Assembly (NCBI GenBank): GCA_902634405.1
Contig: CACPJY010000004.1
Span: 1 to 64,000 of the forward strand
Origin: an uncultured Synechococcaceae cyanobacterium
GTDB taxonomy: Bacteria > Cyanobacteriota > Cyanobacteriia > PCC-6307 > Cyanobiaceae
Length of the DNA stretch: 64,000 nt
Direction: 5' to 3'
The notes below the pieces were generated by a model. It was not told where the DNA came from. It did no database searches and saw only the letters and a list, made by a program, of their open reading frames with translations. This document shows positions 29,228-40,489 of the stretch, piece by piece; the stretch's first letter is position 1, and every line of letters begins with the position of its first letter. A program made the position numbers and the translations under genes.

Positions 29228-30694
29228 TTGTTGGATTGGCATAAATCTTACTCTTCATTAATAAAATTTTCGGTTTGTTTTATGAGATTGATGAGGTGGA
29301 GATTCCCTAGACTTACGTTTGTTCAATTTTCTCTATGGATAGCTTATTGCTTGTTGCTTTTTTTCTTTGCAAGCATAAAGCACCTTTTGTTAGGTAGTTC
29401 TGCTTGGGATCTTGGTATATTTGAACAATTTTCATGGCTTATTGCTAACGGAAACTTTCATGAAATTTCTAGCCTTCGAGGCATAGCACCTCTTCAAGAT
29501 CACTTCTCTATTCTTCTATTCCCTATAGCAATATTTTATAAACTACTCCCGTCGACATGCACTTTACTTGCCTTGCAGTCAGTTGCACTTGGTACCGCTC
29601 CATTATTGACATTTGATATTTTATCTCAAAGAAAAGTTTCGTCTAAAATCATCTTATCTTTAACATTTGCAGTTGCTTCAACTCCTATTATCTTCCTAGC
29701 AAATATAGCGAATTTCCACCCTGAAACTTTGACCGTACCATTTATGATTACTTCCCTAAATGAAGTGAGAAATCGAAATGGAGTCAATTACTATTTATCA
29801 CTTCTTCTTACTTTAAGTGCTAAGAAATCTCAGGTTCTTTTTGGAGTTGGATTGAGTATATATTCACTTTTAAAGGGTTATAAAAAGAAGTCAATAATTA
29901 CATTTTTAATTTCTTGTACTTGGTGGCTTTTTGCATCTTCATTTACAGCTTCTAGTGGTGATTATATAAAAGACAGGCTGGGCTATCTTGGGGGAACATA
30001 TTCAGAAATACTATTGACTCTAGTATTTCGACCTTGGCGTATCTTTGTAGAGGCACCACCTGAGGCAATCTTTTTGTATAGCTTGGGATTGCTATTGCCA
30101 TTTGCTTTTTTATTAGGCAAGTCGTCTTGGTTTGCATTAATTGCTTCAACACCGATTTATTTCACAAACATTATTTCTTCAGCTGGAACTCAACGAGAGC
30201 TTTATTCTCAATACTCGGTAGGTATTTTACCTTTTTTGATTATGGCATGTTTTGACTCTATTGATTCCTGGGAAGAGATAATTACTTCAATAAAAAATAA
30301 ACTATTTTATGGCACAATTGTTATTTCAATAATCGCCTTCTTAGGATATTCGAGAATTGGATATTTTCAAACTAGATATTTCCCTAGATTATACGAATCT
30401 TTGGCTTTTCATGATTCTAAAAAGAATATCCCTGCTCTTGCGAGCATTTTGACGACCGATAAATATGCAGCTCATTTTTCTAATAGGATTTTTGTCCATA
30501 CTTTGGAAGATAATAATTTTCTTCCAATTCAAAAGTATGATTTTATTATCTTGCCTACTTACTTTATTGATTTTAGGTTTAAGAACGATTTTGCAATAAT
30601 CAAAAAAGAGATAGATGCTAATCAAATTCCTTGTATTTATCCTAATAAATTCCAGCAGATATGTTCTACTAGATATGATTTGGAATCTTTATGA
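29228..30694 (+). CDS. DUF2079 polytopic membrane protein
   Basis: Membrane protein of 488 residues from a TTG; the ATG at 29282 (MRLMRW) is a good alternative. About 9-10 hydrophobic segments. The signature of DUF2079 is clear: GSSAWDLGIFEQFSWLIANG near residue 57, followed by PLQDHFSILLFPIAIFYKL, a layout like that of GT-C fold glycosyltransferases. A role in lipid-linked sugar transfer is inferred from this resemblance; there is no experimental assignment that I know of. The C-terminal ~100 residues are soluble. It lies in a run of unknown genes. Confidence 0.8.
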   Translation: MLDWHKSYSSLIKFSVCFMRLMRWRFPRLTFVQFSLWIAYCLLLFFFASIKHLLLGSSAWDLGIFEQFSWLIANGNFHEISSLRGIAPLQDHFSILLFPIAIFYKLLPSTCTLLALQSVALGTAPLLTFDILSQRKVSSKIILSLTFAVASTPIIFLANIANFHPETLTVPFMITSLNEVRNRNGVNYYLSLLLTLSAKKSQVLFGVGLSIYSLLKGYKKKSIITFLISCTWWLFASSFTASSGDYIKDRLGYLGGTYSEILLTLVFRPWRIFVEAPPEAIFLYSLGLLLPFAFLLGKSSWFALIASTPIYFTNIISSAGTQRELYSQYSVGILPFLIMACFDSIDSWEEIITSIKNKLFYGTIVISIIAFLGYSRIGYFQTRYFPRLYESLAFHDSKKNIPALASILTTDKYAAHFSNRIFVHTLEDNNFLPIQKYDFIILPTYFIDFRFKNDFAIIKKEIDANQIPCIYPNKFQQICSTRYDLESL

Positions 30695-30796
30695 TTGTTT
30701 CGATAGGCCTCTTGCTTGTTCCTAGCTACAAAGATTTGCATTTAGAATTCACACTGAGTATTCTTAGGTTATTATCTATTTTCCTCAAAAACTCTA

Positions 30797-31369
30797 GTGA
30801 AAAGAGCTATTAATGCAATTCATACCAACCCTAAAAGGCCTAGATTCTGGTTAGGCCCTTTTTTGGCAGGCCTTTCGTTTGCGTTGGGTTATGCAATAAC
30901 TCAACGCATATTCTTGTTAAATACTTATAATAATCAGTCCAAAGATCAAATCTTTGCCTTTAAGAGATTTCCTGGAATTCCCTTTAGTCAATTTCAGCAA
31001 ATTGATCAAGGTGTTGATCGTTTTGCATTGCCCTCCAAGAGTTTGGACCCTTCAACTAATAGTGACGATGATTCTTCTGCCCTATATGTTAATCAGGATA
31101 ATTTGCGAAATAGTCAATTTAGTTCTGGTACTCAAATCAAGAACAATGATCAACCCCCATCAGATGTGTATGAATCGCTGAATATTGATGTTTTTGTCCA
31201 AGGCTCTCCTTTGTCAGGCTATTCAATTCCCTCCTCAAATGAGGTTCGCTCTCCAAAGTTAAATAATACAATTATGCAAGATGATCTGGTGATACAGGCA
31301 AATGATGAGAAGGAGGCTATTGCTTTTCCTCCCCCCCCCCACTTCAGAATGAACCAGATTTTGATTTAG
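30797..31369 (+). CDS. Membrane-anchored hypothetical protein with a C10 tract near its end
   Basis: Starts from a GTG. The N-terminus is basic followed by a membrane span (about 18-42: FWLGPFLAGLSFALGYAI), then a polar, Ser/Asn/Asp-rich, likely disordered tail. A run of ten C at 31331-31340 falls in frame. As read the end is PPPHFRMNQILI, but one extra C would give an acidic end (LQNEPDFDLVAFPS) that better fits the rest of the protein. This could be a sequencing or assembly length error, or a slippery tract. The function is unknown. Confidence 0.6.
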   Translation: MKRAINAIHTNPKRPRFWLGPFLAGLSFALGYAITQRIFLLNTYNNQSKDQIFAFKRFPGIPFSQFQQIDQGVDRFALPSKSLDPSTNSDDDSSALYVNQDNLRNSQFSSGTQIKNNDQPPSDVYESLNIDVFVQGSPLSGYSIPSSNEVRSPKLNNTIMQDDLVIQANDEKEAIAFPPPPHFRMNQILI

Positions 31370-31431
31370 TAGCTTTTCCCTCTTGATTAGAGGTAAATCA
31401 CTTTACGAATCTGTCTTTCCTTATTTATTTG

Positions 31432-31749
31432 ATGGCTTCTTCAGGCACTATCTTTCAGGCCACTTTAAATAGATTGGCTGCACGTCTTACTTCTACAATT
31501 CCAGTAGCTACATCCAAAATGAAAGGAGTTTTTGAAAAGGCTCCTCAAGTAATTCTTAGAGAATTGCAGATTTTTCAGCGAGAAGTTTCTCAAGAGGTTG
31601 AACGAATTGAGAAGGATACAGCAAATGTAAGTGATCCCTCTTCGTATGAATCTAATCAGACTAGTTTTGAGGGAAAGACTCAGGAGAAAATAGACCATTT
31701 ACGAAAAAAGCTTGGAAGGTTAAATAAGAAATTAGAGGATTTGAGTTAA
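31432..31749 (+). CDS. Small coiled-coil protein upstream of the UbiB-family gene
   Basis: 105 residues from the ATG at 31432 (a TTG one codon earlier is in frame). The N-terminal half is amphipathic (FQATLNRLAARLTSTIPVAT) and the second half is rich in charged heptads (EKIDHLRKKLGRLNKKLEDL), a coiled coil. The stop TAA overlaps the next ATG, so it is translationally coupled to the UbiB-family kinase gene. A helper role for that protein is plausible but inferred. Confidence 0.7.
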   Translation: MASSGTIFQATLNRLAARLTSTIPVATSKMKGVFEKAPQVILRELQIFQREVSQEVERIEKDTANVSDPSSYESNQTSFEGKTQEKIDHLRKKLGRLNKKLEDLS

Positions 31750-33428
31750 TGTTTTCTTTTTCAGCTTTTACTATTTTCTTCAAGATTCCTCGAGTTGTTA
31801 ATATTTGGCGTGTAGTTTTTATACTTTCATTTTATCTTTATTGGGATTCACAAAGATTTACTTATTTAGGTGGTTATTCTCTTGAGAAGCTGGAAAGGCG
31901 TCATCTTATTCGAGCTAAGTGGTTAAAGATACAGCTTATTAGTCTGGGATCGGCTTTTATTAAATTAGGTCAGTTGCTGTCAGCTCGGCCAGATGTTCTT
32001 CCAAGAGAGTGGGTAGTGCAGTTGTCCGATCTTCAGGATCAGGTACCTGCTTTTAATTTTATTCAAGCACAACAGCTTCTAGAACAAGAATTGGGTTTTA
32101 GATGTGCAGAGATCATTGATCTTGAAGAAAAACCTATTGCTGCAGCTTCAGTTGCACAGGTTCATCGCGCGAGCTTGAGAAGTGGACGTCAGGTTGTTTT
32201 AAAGATTCAGAGGCCTGGTTTGGAACCGTTGTTTCGCCTTGACTTATATGTAATGAAACAAGTTGCGGCGTTATTGCAGCGTCACCCTGATTGGGGTCGT
32301 GGAAGAGATTTGATTGGAATTGCTAAAGAATGTCGCAGAGTGTTGCTCCGAGAGTTGGATTTTCGTATCGAAGCGCAATTTGCAGCACGCTTTAGACAAC
32401 AATTTTTGGACGATTCAACTATCCGTGTTCCATCTGTTGTTTGGGAACTTAGTACTAGAAGGGTTTTGTGCTTGGACTATGTGCCAGGTATAAAGATTAA
32501 TGATCGGACTGCAATTATTGCAGCAGGTCTTGATCCTTCGAACATTGCAGAAGTTGGAGCGTCTAGTTATCTTCAGCAGCTAGTCAAATATGGTTTTTTT
32601 CATGCTGACCCACATCCAGGGAATCTTGCCGTAGCAAGTGACGGTGCATTGATTTATTACGACTTTGGAATGATGGGAATGGTCTCCGAGTCCCTTAGAA
32701 GTCGCTTAGGTGAAATGGTTAGAGCTGCTGCTTTACGAGATGCATCGGGATTGGTGGAGCAGTTGCAGGTGGCAGGTGTTATTTCCTCAGGTATTGATGT
32801 TGGTCCTGTTCGTAGGCTTGTAAGGATCATGTTTAAAGAGGTTTTGACCCCTCCTTTTTCACCAAATGTGATGGAAAAATTGTCTGGTGATTTATACGAG
32901 CTTGTTTATGAGCAACCATTTCATATACCAGTGGATTTGATATTTGTGATGCGAGCGTTATCGACTTTTGAAGGGGTGGGTAGGAGTCTTGATCCAAGCT
33001 TTAATTTGATGAGTATTGCAAAGCCTTATCTTCTACCACTTATGACTTCAAGTAATTCCAGCCCAAATGACCTCTTTAATGAATTAGGCAGACAAGTAGG
33101 TGAATTAGGCAGTCGTGCTGTTGCTCTCCCTCGACGCTTAGATGAAAGTCTGGAAAGACTTGAGCAAGGTGATCTGCAATTGCAGGTTCGGATGGGCGAA
33201 TCCGACCGTCAATTTAGACGACTTGTTCTTGCTCAGCGTGCAAATAGCCACTCAGTTTTATTAGGTTTTTTAATTGTCTCAGCCTCGTTATTAGGAACAA
33301 GCTCTCGCCCTTTATGGACTATTTTGCCTCTTGCTTTTGCTATACCAATTGCATTTGGCTGGATAAAATTGAACATTCAACTTCGGAGAGATAAGCGCTT
33401 AGATCAAATTCCAAGACGCCAAAGTTAG
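31749..33428 (+). CDS. ABC1/UbiB-family atypical kinase (AarF)
   Basis: Protein kinase-like (PKL) UbiB-family member of 559 residues, a family linked to quinone biosynthesis and, in chloroplasts, prenyl-lipid metabolism. Family marks: KLGQLLSARPDVLP (KxGQ motif), the Ala-rich loop AAASVAQVHRA, the Lys strand VVLKIQRPG, FFHADPHPGNL catalytic loop and YYDFGMMG metal motif. Two hydrophobic segments near the C-terminus (about 500-545) and one near the N-terminus suggest membrane attachment. It lies in a TAATG overlap with the coiled-coil gene. Confidence 0.92.
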   Translation: MFSFSAFTIFFKIPRVVNIWRVVFILSFYLYWDSQRFTYLGGYSLEKLERRHLIRAKWLKIQLISLGSAFIKLGQLLSARPDVLPREWVVQLSDLQDQVPAFNFIQAQQLLEQELGFRCAEIIDLEEKPIAAASVAQVHRASLRSGRQVVLKIQRPGLEPLFRLDLYVMKQVAALLQRHPDWGRGRDLIGIAKECRRVLLRELDFRIEAQFAARFRQQFLDDSTIRVPSVVWELSTRRVLCLDYVPGIKINDRTAIIAAGLDPSNIAEVGASSYLQQLVKYGFFHADPHPGNLAVASDGALIYYDFGMMGMVSESLRSRLGEMVRAAALRDASGLVEQLQVAGVISSGIDVGPVRRLVRIMFKEVLTPPFSPNVMEKLSGDLYELVYEQPFHIPVDLIFVMRALSTFEGVGRSLDPSFNLMSIAKPYLLPLMTSSNSSPNDLFNELGRQVGELGSRAVALPRRLDESLERLEQGDLQLQVRMGESDRQFRRLVLAQRANSHSVLLGFLIVSASLLGTSSRPLWTILPLAFAIPIAFGWIKLNIQLRRDKRLDQIPRRQS

Positions 33429-33446
33429 ATTCCTTATTATTATTAT

Positions 33447-34754
<1,308 letters not shown>

Positions 34755-34890
34755 TTATTCTCTGTGATCTTATGTTTCGCTCAATCATTTAGTTCTGTGT
34801 TTGTTGGTACGACTACTTTTCGTAAAGATCAGAAGAGACTTTCTGAAGACATAAAGTCTTTGAATATCTTGGATTTTAGAGGGTTAAACC

Positions 34891-35292
34891 ATGCGCATTC
34901 TTCATACGATGCTTAGGGTGACTGACTTAGAAAGATCCTTGAGTTTTTATATTGATGTTCTTGGAATGCAGTTATTGAGGAGAAAGGACTATCCCTCGGG
35001 GCGTTTCACTTTGGCCTTTGTAGGCTATGAAGAAGAGAAGGATGCTGCAGTTATTGAGCTAACGCACAACTGGGACACTAGTTCTTATGCACTTGGAGAG
35101 GGTTTCGGTCATATTGCCCTTGGGGTGGAGGATATTTATGCAACTTGCCAAAGCATCATTAGTAGAGGAGGTTTAGTCGTGAGGGAACCTGGACCAATGA
35201 AACACGGGAAAACCATAATTGCCTTTGTTGAAGATCCCGATGGATACAAGCTTGAGTTGATTCAAATGAATTTATCAATAGCAGAGTCTTAA
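34891..35292 (+). CDS. gloA: Lactoylglutathione lyase (glyoxalase I)
   Basis: Detoxifies methylglyoxal as its glutathione adduct. The 133 residues are two glyoxalase fold modules: RILHTMLRVTDLERSLSFYI with the metal His at residue 5, later VIELTHNWD with Glu, GFGHIALGVEDIY with His, and DPDGYKLELIQ with Glu. The presence of all four metal ligands supports activity, probably Ni-type by length. It precedes the ClpB-type gene by 5 nt. Confidence 0.95.
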   Translation: MRILHTMLRVTDLERSLSFYIDVLGMQLLRRKDYPSGRFTLAFVGYEEEKDAAVIELTHNWDTSSYALGEGFGHIALGVEDIYATCQSIISRGGLVVREPGPMKHGKTIIAFVEDPDGYKLELIQMNLSIAES

Positions 35293-35297
35293 TTCCA

Positions 35298-38066
35298 ATG
35301 TCTTTTCAGAACGATAATTCTTTTCCTGAGTCAGGCAGCTTTACAACTGAACCAGATCGTTTTACTAATGAAGCCTGGGATCTTTTGTTATCTAGTCAAG
35401 ATGTCGCAAGAAGATGGCGTCACAGTTCGCTTGATGTGGAACATCTTTTGCAGGTACTTTTTAGTGATAGGTCTTATGAGAAATGGGTTCAAAAGTGCTC
35501 CATAGATGGTCATGATTTACTTGATCGATTAGAAGATTTTCTTGCTGAACAGCCAATTGCGAGAGGGGAGGACTTTTTTGTAGGCGATGCTCTAGAGGAT
35601 TTACTTGAAGATGCGGATCGTCTGAAAGATGAGTCTGGTTCTAGTTTGATTGGCATTTCACATCTTCTACGTTCTGTAGCAAGTGAACCTCGTATTGGAG
35701 CAAAACTGTTTGCATCTTTTGGAATTGCTGAGAGGGTGAAGGAAACAGAAAGTAGAGGAAAATCTGTTTCTAATGCTTCTAGAAATTCCGAAATTTCACG
35801 AAGAAAATCCTTAGCACCTGTATCTGAGTCAAGCCTTGAGGAGAGGGTCCCTCAAGACAGCACTAAAGCTTTTTCTGAGCAGCAAGCATCTATTTCTGAA
35901 GAGTCTTTTGATCTTCAGAAAGATCCATCAGCTCTTGAGTCTTATGGACGTGATCTGACAGCCGCAGCAGAAGCAGGGGAGCTTGATCCTGTTATAGGAA
36001 GGGATGCAGAGATTCGGCTACTAATTAGAGTTCTATCCCGCCGTGGAAAAAATAATCCTTTATTGATAGGTGACTCAGGTGTTGGGAAGACAGCTATTGC
36101 TGAATTATTGGCTCAGAGAATTGTGGCTGGAGAGGTGCCAGATTCATTAAATGGATTGAAGCTAGTAGCACTAGATCTAGGAGCTTTGATTGCAGGAGCA
36201 AAATTTCGTGGTCAATTTGAGGAACGTCTTAGATCAGTCCTCGCAGAGGCTAGTAATCCAGATGCAGGTGTTGTTTTGTTTATAGATGAATTACATACGG
36301 TTGTGAGTAGTGACAGATCAAGTGGTGATGCCGGCAGCCTGTTAAAGCCAGTTCTTGCAAGAGGTGATTTGCGTTGTATTGGAGCAACAACTACAGAAAA
36401 TTATCGAAAAACTGTTGATAAAGATCAGGCTTTAAGCAGACTTTTTCAGACGGTTTTAATCAAGGAACCCAGTTTGGAATTAAGTGTTGAAATTTTAAAA
36501 GGCTTAAAAGAAAGATATGAGTTACATCATGGAGTCACTATTACCGATCAAGCTGTTATCGCAGCCAATCGATTAGCAGATAGGTACATCAGTGATCGCT
36601 GTTTACCAGACAAAGCAATTGATTTGATTGACGAGGCTTCTGCGCAGCTAAAGATGGATGTAACTTCCAAGCCTCAGGCTGTAGAAGAAGCCGAAGCAGA
36701 ACTTCGACGCCTAGAGGTCGCTTGTTTATCCTCTGAAGAACTTTCTGAGGTAGATCGCGAGCAATTAGATCAATGTAGAGTTGAGGCATCAGAAAATCTT
36801 CTAGATCTTCAAGAGCGCTGGCAGGTAGAACGTGCTCAAGTGGCTGAATTGCAAGAACTACTTCGGCAAGACGAGGAGCTTCGTAATGCTATTGCTGAGG
36901 CTGAAAGAATTGGTGAGTTAGAAGAAGCGGCAAGGCTTCAGTACGACCAATTGCATCAGGTGCAGCAACTTCGAGCAGATTTAGAAGAATCTCTAGCACT
37001 AGCTCAGGCATCAGGGAGTGCTCTCTTGCGAGAGCAAGTTGAACCAGAGGATGTAGCTGATGTTGTTGCTCGATGGACAGGAATACCAGTTCAGAGGGTT
37101 CTTGCAGAGGAAAGGCAGAAACTTTTAGAACTTGAAGCTCATTTAGTTCAGAGAGTGATTGGGCAATCAGAAGCTGTTAAAGCAGTTGCAGCAGCAATAA
37201 GGCGAGCAAGGGCTGGCATGAAGGATCCACGTCGACCGGTTGGGTCTTTTCTTTTCCTTGGTCCAACAGGCGTGGGAAAAACAGAATTAGCCAAGGCATT
37301 GGCTGCTTGTTTGTTTGATGAGGAGGAGGCCTTGGTAAGGCTTGATATGAGTGAATTTATGGAAAGAAATGCTGTTGCTCGTCTCTTGGGGGCTCCTCCT
37401 GGCTATGTCGGATATGAAGAAGGTGGTCAGCTTACTGAGGCCGTCAGAAGACGTCCCTACGCAGTTTTGTTATTAGATGAGGTGGAAAAAGCTCATCCAG
37501 AAGTTTTTAATGTCCTTTTACAGGTTTTAGATGATGGTCGTCTTACTGATTCCCAAGGAAGAACTGTTGATTTTCGTCATACTGTGATTGTCATGACCAG
37601 CAATCTTGCGAGTAGGTCGATTCTGGAATATTCAAGATTGTCTAATTCTGAGACTGCTGATTTTGAATTACTTGAGCAAAATCTTTCTCAAAAAGTGGAT
37701 GAGGCTTTAAGGAAAGAATTTAGGCCTGAATTTCTGAATCGAATTGATGAAATCATTAGGTTTAGGCCATTACAGCCAGAAGATTTAGAGAGGATCGTTC
37801 AATTGCAGTTAGCTGATTTGTCTAAACTTTTAATGGAACAAGGTTTGGAGTTAAGGGTTAATCCTTCAGCTGTGAGAGCTTTGGCTTCACAAGGATATGA
37901 GCCTGAATATGGAGCTCGCCCCTTGAGGAGAGTGCTAAGACGCCGTATTGAAAATCCTTTGGCGACCGAATTACTTGCAGAGAGGTTTACTGGAGTTAGA
38001 GCAGTTCGTGTAGAACCTTCTGGAGAAGAGTCTTCAGAATCTTTTTCTTTTTTCCCAGAGAACTAA
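35298..38066 (+). CDS. clpB: ClpB-type AAA+ disaggregase (diverged N-domain, ClpB2-like)
   Basis: Hexameric ATPase that remodels or rescues aggregated proteins. The 922 residues have an N-terminal Clp_N-like double repeat that is diverged (about 20-150), a Ser/Glu-rich linker, and two AAA+ modules with Walker [10 protein letters not shown] (about 257) and GPTGVGKTE (about 654). Between them is a long coiled-coil middle domain of about 120 residues, the feature of ClpB rather than ClpC. I see no IGF/IGL loop for ClpP docking. The diverged N-domain fits the cyanobacterial ClpB2 group. It lies 5 nt after gloA. Confidence 0.9.
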   Translation: MSFQNDNSFPESGSFTTEPDRFTNEAWDLLLSSQDVARRWRHSSLDVEHLLQVLFSDRSYEKWVQKCSIDGHDLLDRLEDFLAEQPIARGEDFFVGDALEDLLEDADRLKDESGSSLIGISHLLRSVASEPRIGAKLFASFGIAERVKETESRGKSVSNASRNSEISRRKSLAPVSESSLEERVPQDSTKAFSEQQASISEESFDLQKDPSALESYGRDLTAAAEAGELDPVIGRDAEIRLLIRVLSRRGKNNPLLIGDSGVGKTAIAELLAQRIVAGEVPDSLNGLKLVALDLGALIAGAKFRGQFEERLRSVLAEASNPDAGVVLFIDELHTVVSSDRSSGDAGSLLKPVLARGDLRCIGATTTENYRKTVDKDQALSRLFQTVLIKEPSLELSVEILKGLKERYELHHGVTITDQAVIAANRLADRYISDRCLPDKAIDLIDEASAQLKMDVTSKPQAVEEAEAELRRLEVACLSSEELSEVDREQLDQCRVEASENLLDLQERWQVERAQVAELQELLRQDEELRNAIAEAERIGELEEAARLQYDQLHQVQQLRADLEESLALAQASGSALLREQVEPEDVADVVARWTGIPVQRVLAEERQKLLELEAHLVQRVIGQSEAVKAVAAAIRRARAGMKDPRRPVGSFLFLGPTGVGKTELAKALAACLFDEEEALVRLDMSEFMERNAVARLLGAPPGYVGYEEGGQLTEAVRRRPYAVLLLDEVEKAHPEVFNVLLQVLDDGRLTDSQGRTVDFRHTVIVMTSNLASRSILEYSRLSNSETADFELLEQNLSQKVDEALRKEFRPEFLNRIDEIIRFRPLQPEDLERIVQLQLADLSKLLMEQGLELRVNPSAVRALASQGYEPEYGARPLRRVLRRRIENPLATELLAERFTGVRAVRVEPSGEESSESFSFFPEN

Positions 38067-38138
38067 GGGGGGCAGTTATCCTTTAATGTGGTCAATCCAG
38101 CGTTACTTAGCACTGCATAAGCCATCGGCTTTAGTTAA

Positions 38139-38399
38139 TTGACAAGTCAAACTCCACAGGAAATTCAAGATCTTCAACCTACTCCTGAAGATGCTTCAGC
38201 CTCTTCTCAGGCTGTACCAGCCAGAAGGAAAGGTTTTTTTGCCGCAACTTATGACGAGTTGAAGTTAGTTGTTTGGCCTAGTCGTCAGCAGCTTTTCAGT
38301 GAATCTATTGCTGTGATACTGATGGTCACTCTTTCTGCCGCTTCCATTGCTGCAGTTAGCCGTTTTTACGGATGGGGTGCTTCCCAAATTTTTCGTTGA
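38139..38399 (+). CDS. secE: Preprotein translocase subunit SecE
   Basis: Essential small subunit of the SecYEG channel. The 86 residues have a soluble, Gln/Pro-rich N-terminus and then the diagnostic RKGFFAATYDELKLVVWPSR followed by one transmembrane segment (about 55-80). The start is a TTG (no ATG is available in frame). The order secE-nusG-rplK-rplA is the classic bacterial arrangement. Confidence 0.95.
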   Translation: MTSQTPQEIQDLQPTPEDASASSQAVPARRKGFFAATYDELKLVVWPSRQQLFSESIAVILMVTLSAASIAAVSRFYGWGASQIFR

Positions 38400-38495
38400 C
38401 TTTTTCTTTTTTAGGTAGTGAATTTCTTGTTCACGTATTCTTATAGTTAGTGCTTTAGTGCTACAGGCTGCGCACCCCTTACAAGAATCAATGGA

Positions 38496-39128
38496 ATGAT
38501 GGATTCGGATGCATCTAAACAAGTCTTGGAAAATCAATCTTTGCAAGACTCGATAGCGAAAACTACCGTCGCAAGATGGTATGCGATTCAGGTTGCTTCA
38601 AGTTGCGAGAAAAAAGTTAAGGCAACTCTTGAGCAACGAGCCCTTACCTTAGGAGTCAGCAATAGGATTTTGGAGATCGAGATTCCACAAACCCCAGCTG
38701 TAAAATTAAAAAAAGATGGAACAAGGCAATCCACTGAGGAAAAGGTGTTTCCTGGTTATGTATTAGTAAGGATGATTCTCGATGAAGACACAATGATGGC
38801 CGTTAGAAGTACACCTAACGTTATTAATTTTGTGGGGGCTGAGGATAGAAGAGCTACAGGTAAGATGAGGGGTCATATCAAGCCAAGACCTCTTAGTCGT
38901 CAGGAGGTAGATCGCATATTCAAGCGTGCGGCTGAGAAGAAGACTGTTGTTAAATTGGACTTAGAAGAAGGAGATCAGATTCTTGTTACCTCGGGACCTT
39001 TTAAGGATTTCCAAGGGGAAGTTATAGATGTCTCTGGCGAAAGAAACAAATTAAAGGCTCTTCTTTCTATTTTTGGGAGAGAAACTCCAGTTGAACTTGA
39101 GTTTTCTCAAATAAGTAAGCAGAATTGA
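38496..39128 (+). CDS. nusG: Transcription termination/antitermination factor NusG
   Basis: Binds RNA polymerase and couples transcription to translation or Rho. The 210 residues begin ATG-ATG (38496/38499) and show the NGN domain (ARWYAIQVASSCEKKVKATL, FPGYVLVRM) and the C-terminal KOW motif (FKDFQGEVIDVSGERNKLKALLSIFGRETPVEL). The N-terminal ~25 residues are an extension before the usual WYAIQV start. It lies 96 nt after secE. Confidence 0.97.
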   Translation: MMDSDASKQVLENQSLQDSIAKTTVARWYAIQVASSCEKKVKATLEQRALTLGVSNRILEIEIPQTPAVKLKKDGTRQSTEEKVFPGYVLVRMILDEDTMMAVRSTPNVINFVGAEDRRATGKMRGHIKPRPLSRQEVDRIFKRAAEKKTVVKLDLEEGDQILVTSGPFKDFQGEVIDVSGERNKLKALLSIFGRETPVELEFSQISKQN

Positions 39129-39136
39129 TTTACTGG

Positions 39137-39212
39137 CGACCGTCTCCCTGCGGAGGGCGGTCGTGGAGGTATGTTTGCTACCTCACCCGTCTCACCTGAT
39201 TCTCTCAGGTGA
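39137..39212 (+). promoter_or_regulatory. Three consecutive hairpins between nusG and rplK
   Basis: The 111-nt gap holds three stem-loops: 39137-39163 (12-bp stem with a mismatch and wobbles, loop TGC), 39166-39184 (GAGGTA/TACCTC, 7-nt loop) and 39192-39212 (TCACCTGA/TCAGGTGA, 5-nt loop). This is where L1 or L11 autoregulatory mRNA structures occur in other bacteria. I do not see a T-run, so termination is less likely than translational control, which is inference. Confidence 0.6.
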
Positions 39213-39239
39213 TCCGCAGTTGTCCAATTCCTCTAGCTG

Positions 39240-39665
39240 ATGGCCAAGAAAGTTGTAGCTGTGATCAAGCTGGCCTTACAAGCCGGTAAAGCCAATCCTG
39301 CCCCCCCCGTAGGCCCTGCCCTCGGTCAGCATGGTGTAAATATCATGGCGTTTTGTAAGGAGTACAATGCTCGCACTCAAGACAAAGCAGGATTTGTCAT
39401 CCCAGTTGAAATTTCGGTTTTTGAGGATCGAAGTTTCACATTTATCACCAAAACACCACCTGCTTCTGTTCTAATTACAAAGGCTGCAGGGATAGCAAAG
39501 GGATCAGGTGAATCATCAAAAGGTCAAGTGGGAACTATTACACGTGCTCAATTGGAAGAGATTGCTAAGACAAAATTGCCTGATTTAAACTGTACAAATG
39601 TTGAGTCGGCAATGAAAGTCATTGAAGGTACTGCTCGTAACATGGGTGTATCTATTAGTGATTAG
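39240..39665 (+). CDS. rplK: 50S ribosomal protein L11
   Basis: Binds 23S rRNA at the GTPase-associated centre. The 141 residues start with a Lys-rich [20 protein letters not shown] and contain [20 protein letters not shown], the diagnostic motif, with GTARNMGV at the end. A run of eight C encodes the Pro-Pro in this motif. It is preceded by the three-hairpin gap and followed by rplA. Confidence 0.98.
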   Translation: MAKKVVAVIKLALQAGKANPAPPVGPALGQHGVNIMAFCKEYNARTQDKAGFVIPVEISVFEDRSFTFITKTPPASVLITKAAGIAKGSGESSKGQVGTITRAQLEEIAKTKLPDLNCTNVESAMKVIEGTARNMGVSISD

Positions 39666-39741
39666 AGCCTCAGTCACTTAGTCTTGTTAACTTGAACTTT
39701 TCAGGGGGAGACAGATTGTCGTTTGAACCCCATATTCACAA

Positions 39742-40449
39742 ATGCCAAAACCTTCTAAGCGTCTAAACACCCTTCTTTCCAAAGTTGAAGATCGTGTTTA
39801 TAAACCTCTCGAAGCTATTCAGTTAGTGAAAGAGAATGCGAATGCAAAATTCGATGAAACTATTGAAGCTCATGTGCGTTTAGGGATTGATCCTAAATAC
39901 ACAGATCAGCAACTTCGAACAACCGTGGCTCTTCCACAAGGAACTGGCCAGAGCATTCGAATAGCTGTTATTACCAAAGGGGAAAAAGTATCAGAGGCAA
40001 GATCAGCTGGTGCAGATCTTTCAGGGGAAGATGAATTGGTCGAAAGAATTGGCAAAGGAGAAATGGATTTTGACTTGTTGATCGCAACTCCAGATATGAT
40101 GCCAAAAGTGGCTAAATTGGGGCGCGTACTTGGTCCTAGAGGATTAATGCCAAATCCTAAAGCTGGAACAGTTACCACTGATTTAGCAGGTGCAATTAAA
40201 GAATTTAAAGCTGGAAAACTTGAGTTTCGTGCAGATAAGGCAGGAATTGTTCATGTGCGTTTCGGAAAAGCAAGTTTTTCTTCCGACGCATTGCTTGAAA
40301 ATCTGAAAACTTTGCAAGAAGCAATTGACCGCCATAAACCTAGTGGCGCTAAAGGAAAGTACTGGAAAACCCTTTATGTAACTTCTACTATGGGACCTTC
40401 TGTAGAAGTTGATGTAACTGCTTTACAGGATATTCAACAAGAAGCTTGA
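39742..40449 (+). CDS. rplA: 50S ribosomal protein L1
   Basis: L1 stalk protein involved in tRNA ejection, and an autogenous repressor in other bacteria. The 235 residues have the marker [20 protein letters not shown] and [20 protein letters not shown]. It lies 76 nt after rplK with a purine-rich GGGGGAGA about 35 nt upstream of the start. Confidence 0.98.
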   Translation: MPKPSKRLNTLLSKVEDRVYKPLEAIQLVKENANAKFDETIEAHVRLGIDPKYTDQQLRTTVALPQGTGQSIRIAVITKGEKVSEARSAGADLSGEDELVERIGKGEMDFDLLIATPDMMPKVAKLGRVLGPRGLMPNPKAGTVTTDLAGAIKEFKAGKLEFRADKAGIVHVRFGKASFSSDALLENLKTLQEAIDRHKPSGAKGKYWKTLYVTSTMGPSVEVDVTALQDIQQEA

Positions 40450-40489
40450 TGCTCATGTTGTATCTTTAGTAGTTATGGTGAAAGCCATA

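Noticed and set aside
38067-38138. Possible tRNA-Trp before secE, as in other bacteria
   Set aside because: The 72-nt gap cannot be folded into a cloverleaf and lacks the conserved T-loop GTTCRA.
39301-39308. C8 run in rplK as a second slippery tract
   Set aside because: It encodes the invariant Pro-Pro of the L11 PPVGPALGQ motif, so it is constrained by protein sequence.
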